From: a bacterium
GTDB taxonomy: Bacteria; Ratteibacteria; UBA8468; B48-G9; JAFGKM01
Direction of reading: 5' to 3'
Assembly (NCBI GenBank): GCA_035370465.1
Contig: DAOOVW010000032.1
Coordinates: 1-18,026 of the forward strand
Length of the DNA: 18,026 bases
Both the position numbers and the translations under genes were made by a program. Within the stretch, counting starts at the first letter, position 1. Every line of letters starts with the position of its first letter. Under the pieces are notes generated by a model, which ran no database searches, was not told the DNA's origin, and saw nothing but the letters and a program-made list of their open reading frames with translations. Shown here piece by piece: positions 15,457 through 18,026 of the stretch.

Positions 15457-16548
15457 ATGAAAAAAAAAGTTGTTATCGGGATGTCTGGTGGAGTTGATTC
15501 ATCTGTTGCAGCAGCATTATTGAAAGAAAAGGGATACGAAGTAATTGGTGTTTATATGAATTTATATAGTGGAAAAGAACAGGAAAATAAAGAAATAATT
15601 TGTTATGGACAAAAGGAAGAGAACTTAAAAATTGCAAAAACAACAGCAGAAATTTTGAATATACCTCTTTTTGTTGTAGATGTAGAAGGAGAGTTTAAAA
15701 AAAAGGTTATTGATTATTTTATAAAGGAATATAAAGAAGGTAAGACCCCAAATCCCTGTGTAATGTGCAATAGATATATAAAATTTGGAATACTGCTTGA
15801 AAAATTAAAAAAATCGGATATAAATTTTGATTATTTTTCAACAGGACATTATGCAAAAGTAAAATATAATGGAAAAAGATATATTATCCAAAAAGGTAAA
15901 GATAAAGAAAAGGACCAGAGTTATTTCCTTTTTCTTCTTACTCAGAAGCAACTATCAAAAGTTATTTTCCCCTTAGGAGATTTTAAAAAAACAGAAGTCA
16001 GAGAAATTGCCAGAAAATATAAGTTCCCTTCTTATGAAAGAGATGAAAGTCAGGACTTTATTTCAGGGACACCTTCTTTTTTTGATAATGAAAAAGAAAT
16101 AGAAATTGTTGATAAAAGAGGAAATGTTCTTGGTAAAAATAAAGGAATTTTTTATTATACAATTGGACAAAGAAGAGGACTTGGAATTGCAAAAGGAATG
16201 CCTCTTTATGTCATTGGAATAGATGCTAAAAAAAAAGGAATAATTGTAGGAGAAAAAAAAGATGTTTATAAGAGGTGTTTAATTGCAGGAAATATAAATT
16301 TTGTTTCTGTTGATAAATTGAAATATGGAATGAAAGTTAAAGGCAAAATAAGATATAAAAGTCCTTTATCAACTGCCTATGTTTTCCCATATAAAAATGA
16401 TAAAATAATTGTCAGATTTGAAAAGGAACAATGGGCAATAACTCCCGGGCAGGCAGTTGTTTTATATAAAGGAAGCACATTATTATTTGGTGGAATTATA
16501 GAGAAAGGAGTTAGTGATGAAGAAATTACTTTGTATATCAAGAAATAA
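15457..16548 (+). CDS. mnmA: tRNA-specific 2-thiouridylase MnmA (atypical cysteines)
   Basis: This 363-residue enzyme adds sulfur to uridine 34 of tRNA-Lys, -Glu and -Gln using ATP. The PP-loop GMSGGVDSSVAAALL (8-22) and the NPCVMCNRYIKFG motif with cysteines 101 and 104 are clear, as are the FSTGHYAK segment, the TIGQRRGLGI segment and a C-terminal beta-barrel. The second catalytic cysteine, normally in an ICFI-like motif after the KxES/KxDS segment, is missing: here the sequence reads DESQDFISGTPSFF (196-209), with no cysteine. The enzyme may use the CxxC pair (as in iron-sulfur-dependent thiolases) or another cysteine (49 or 274). No ribosome binding site is visible. All arginine codons are AGR. 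It overlaps the next gene by 32 bases. Confidence 0.9.
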   Translation: MKKKVVIGMSGGVDSSVAAALLKEKGYEVIGVYMNLYSGKEQENKEIICYGQKEENLKIAKTTAEILNIPLFVVDVEGEFKKKVIDYFIKEYKEGKTPNPCVMCNRYIKFGILLEKLKKSDINFDYFSTGHYAKVKYNGKRYIIQKGKDKEKDQSYFLFLLTQKQLSKVIFPLGDFKKTEVREIARKYKFPSYERDESQDFISGTPSFFDNEKEIEIVDKRGNVLGKNKGIFYYTIGQRRGLGIAKGMPLYVIGIDAKKKGIIVGEKKDVYKRCLIAGNINFVSVDKLKYGMKVKGKIRYKSPLSTAYVFPYKNDKIIVRFEKEQWAITPGQAVVLYKGSTLLFGGIIEKGVSDEEITLYIKK

Positions 16549-17779
16549 AAGAGATGATTTTTTAAAAGTACTTGATGAAGTTATCAATAGCATTGAGACA
16601 GGAAAGTATGATGAAACAATTGAAAAAGTAATAAATGAAAATGAAGGTAAAGTAAGAGGATGTTTTATATTTGATTCCTTTTCTGAATTAAAAGAGAAAA
16701 TTGAAAAAATTAAAAATACAACAGAAGAAAAAATAATTCAAGAAGATATATACTTTTCAATAACTGAATTAGAAGGTAAAATTGCCTTTTTATTCCCTGG
16801 CCAGGGTTCACAAAAAGTTGGGATGTTTTCTACACTTTTGGAAAAATTCCCTCAGATAAAAGAGTCCATTGAAATTGCAAATGAAACCTTAAAAGAGAAA
16901 TTGGGGAAAAATTTAAGTGAATTTATTTATCCCCAAGAAGTTAAAAGCGAGGAAGAAAAAAGGAAACAATTAGAACAACTTACAATAACAAATATAACTC
17001 AACCAGTTCTTGGTGTTATTGAAATGGGGCTTTTTAAAATAATTAATTCATTTGGTATTTTACCAGACATGGCAGGTGGACATAGTTTAGGAGAATATGT
17101 TGCTCTTTCTGCATCAGGAATAATTGAGGAAAGGTTCCTTTATACACTTTTAGAAAGCAGAGGGAGAGCAATAATTGAAGGTGGAGGAGAAGAAGGAAAA
17201 ATGATGGCTATTGGATTGCCTGAAAGGGAAGTAAAAAATTTAATAAGTGGATATGAAGTATATATTGCAAACTTAAATTCACCTTCTCAAACAATAATTG
17301 CTGGTAGAATAGAAGAACTTGAAAAATTAAAAGATGCCTTAAAAGGGAAAAAAATAAAAAGCAAAATTATAAATGTAAGTTGTGCTTTTCATTCTCCATT
17401 TATGGAAAAAGCAAAAACAATTTTTGATGAGAAATTAAAGAAAGTTGAATTTAAAAAAGGAAAATTCCCTGTTTATTCAAACTTAACAGGGGAAAAATAT
17501 CCTGATAACATGGATGAAATAAGAAATATATTAAGTGAACATTTAATAAAAGAAGTCCGATTTATTGATGAAATTGAAAATATGTATAGAGATGGAAGTA
17601 GGGTCTTTATTGAAGTTGGTCCGGGTAATGTTTTAACTGGTCTTGTTAACTCAATTCTTTCAGGCAAAAATTTCATTTCAATTACAATTGATAAAAAAGA
17701 CGAAATTGAAGGACTTTTATCAGTTCTTGCTATTTGTTTTCTTTATAATAAACATACCTTATATAAGATATTCAATTAA
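16517..17779 (+). CDS. Malonyl-type acyltransferase, PUFA/PKS-like AT (FabD family)
   Basis: This is a stand-alone acyltransferase of about 420 residues. The AT domain starts near residue 88 (KIAFLFPGQGSQKVGM) and keeps catalytic Ser190 in GGHSLGEY, the carboxylate-binding Arg215, and His292 in SCAFHSPF; AFH favours malonyl over methylmalonyl. Ordinary FabD is about 310 residues and lacks both the 87-residue N-terminal part and the C-terminal tail. The N-terminal part resembles the KS-AT linker of polyketide/PUFA synthases, and NLNSPSQTIIAG, ILSEHLIKEVRFIDEIENMY and FIEVGPGNVLTGL also match those ATs better. It would transfer malonyl groups to an acyl carrier protein. ATG 16517 is chosen over GTG 16514 because GGAG ends six bases before it. 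Confidence 0.85.
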   Translation: MKKLLCISRNKRDDFLKVLDEVINSIETGKYDETIEKVINENEGKVRGCFIFDSFSELKEKIEKIKNTTEEKIIQEDIYFSITELEGKIAFLFPGQGSQKVGMFSTLLEKFPQIKESIEIANETLKEKLGKNLSEFIYPQEVKSEEEKRKQLEQLTITNITQPVLGVIEMGLFKIINSFGILPDMAGGHSLGEYVALSASGIIEERFLYTLLESRGRAIIEGGGEEGKMMAIGLPEREVKNLISGYEVYIANLNSPSQTIIAGRIEELEKLKDALKGKKIKSKIINVSCAFHSPFMEKAKTIFDEKLKKVEFKKGKFPVYSNLTGEKYPDNMDEIRNILSEHLIKEVRFIDEIENMYRDGSRVFIEVGPGNVLTGLVNSILSGKNFISITIDKKDEIEGLLSVLAICFLYNKHTLYKIFN

Positions 17780-17820
17780 ATGGATTAACTGAAAATCACA
17801 CAGGCAAAGTTAGATATGTC

Positions 17821-17848
17821 TTGACAGAAAAAAAGAAAGGGGTAAAAT
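17821..17848 (+). promoter_or_regulatory. Sigma-70-type promoter near window end
   Basis: Consensus TTGACA (17821-17826) and TAAAAT (17843-17848; five of six) are separated by 16 bases. It is well placed for the partial gene starting at 17866, predicting a leader of only about ten bases. The spacer ends aaaggggtaaaat, closely matching the end of the spacer of the ATPase promoter at 5134. Confidence 0.65.
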
Positions 17849-17865
17849 AATAAAAAAGAGAAATA

Positions 17866-18026
17866 ATGAAAAGAATAGGATGTAGTAATAAGAGGGAAGA
17901 AGTAATAGTGAAGAGAAGGAATTCTCTCTCTCTGCGAGTATCTTTTTGTTTTTCCCTTATAATCACAATTCCTTTTTTAATAATCACAAAATTTTCTTTT
18001 ATAAATTCAATTATTTTATCAGGAGT
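17866..18026 (+). CDS. Partial membrane protein, runs off window
   Basis: An open frame of 53 codons starts at ATG 17866 and reaches the window end without a stop. It has a basic N-terminus (MKRIGCSNKREEVIVKRRNS) followed by one or two hydrophobic stretches (LRVSFCFSLIITIPFLIITK, then FINSIILSG). This is the layout of an inner-membrane anchor, for example a sensor kinase or other signalling protein, but the product cannot be named. An AAGAG site lies five bases before the ATG and a strong promoter just upstream; a GTG at 17908 in the same frame is an alternative start. Without the rest of the gene it remains uncertain. Confidence 0.5.
   Translation, partial: MKRIGCSNKREEVIVKRRNSLSLRVSFCFSLIITIPFLIITKFSFINSIILSG

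Noticed and set aside
17796..17987. Minus-strand open frame of 63 codons
   Set aside because: It is antisense to the promoter and partial plus-strand gene, is low-complexity, and has no ribosome binding site or recognisable domain.

Overview
The window is low-G+C DNA in which every recognisable gene lies on the plus strand. It looks bacterial: lipoyl synthase with a LipM-type octanoyltransferase, MnmA, a FabD/polyketide-type acyltransferase, two -35/-10 promoters of sigma-70 type, and a two-subunit glycine decarboxylase. A complete V/A-type ATPase and abundant C/G-run intergenic repeats fit an anaerobic or uncultured lineage, but nothing here fixes the phylum.

Layout. (1) 1-222: repeat fragments, then a perfect hairpin in front of gcvH. 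(2) 235-5035: a tight glycine-cleavage/lipoylation operon, gcvH-gcvPA-gcvPB-lipM-lipA. It encodes the lipoyl carrier, both halves of the decarboxylase and two enzymes that build lipoate on the carrier; gcvT and the dihydrolipoyl dehydrogenase are not in the window. (3) 5134-15358: a V/A-type ATPase locus behind a good promoter, in the unusual order K-F-E-A-B-D-usp-H-C-I. All nine prokaryotic subunits are present. The first part is compact; from A onward the genes are separated by gaps filled with palindromic or AGTAG-bounded repeats, and a degenerate universal-stress protein sits between D and H. The atpA gene uses many CGN arginine codons, whereas the flanking genes use almost only AGA/AGG, so the locus looks compositionally separate. 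(4) 15457-17779: mnmA, lacking the usual second catalytic cysteine, overlapping a free-standing acyltransferase that resembles the AT domain plus KS-AT linker of polyunsaturated-fatty-acid/polyketide synthases rather than ordinary FabD. (5) 17821-18026: a strong promoter and the start of a membrane protein that runs off the window.

How the genes work together. GcvH, GcvPA and GcvPB (with an unlinked T and L) interconvert glycine with CO2, ammonia and a C1-tetrahydrofolate unit; LipM and LipA make the lipoyl arm of GcvH. The ATPase couples ATP to H+ or Na+ transport across the membrane: A/B/D/F form the catalytic head and rotor axle, C links the axle to the K ring, E/H are the peripheral stalks and I is the stator half-channel. 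No CRISPR array, tRNA, rRNA or transposase was seen. The most unusual features are the rearranged, repeat-riddled ATPase locus with its Usp gene, the PUFA-type acyltransferase, the atypical MnmA, and two nearly matching promoters.
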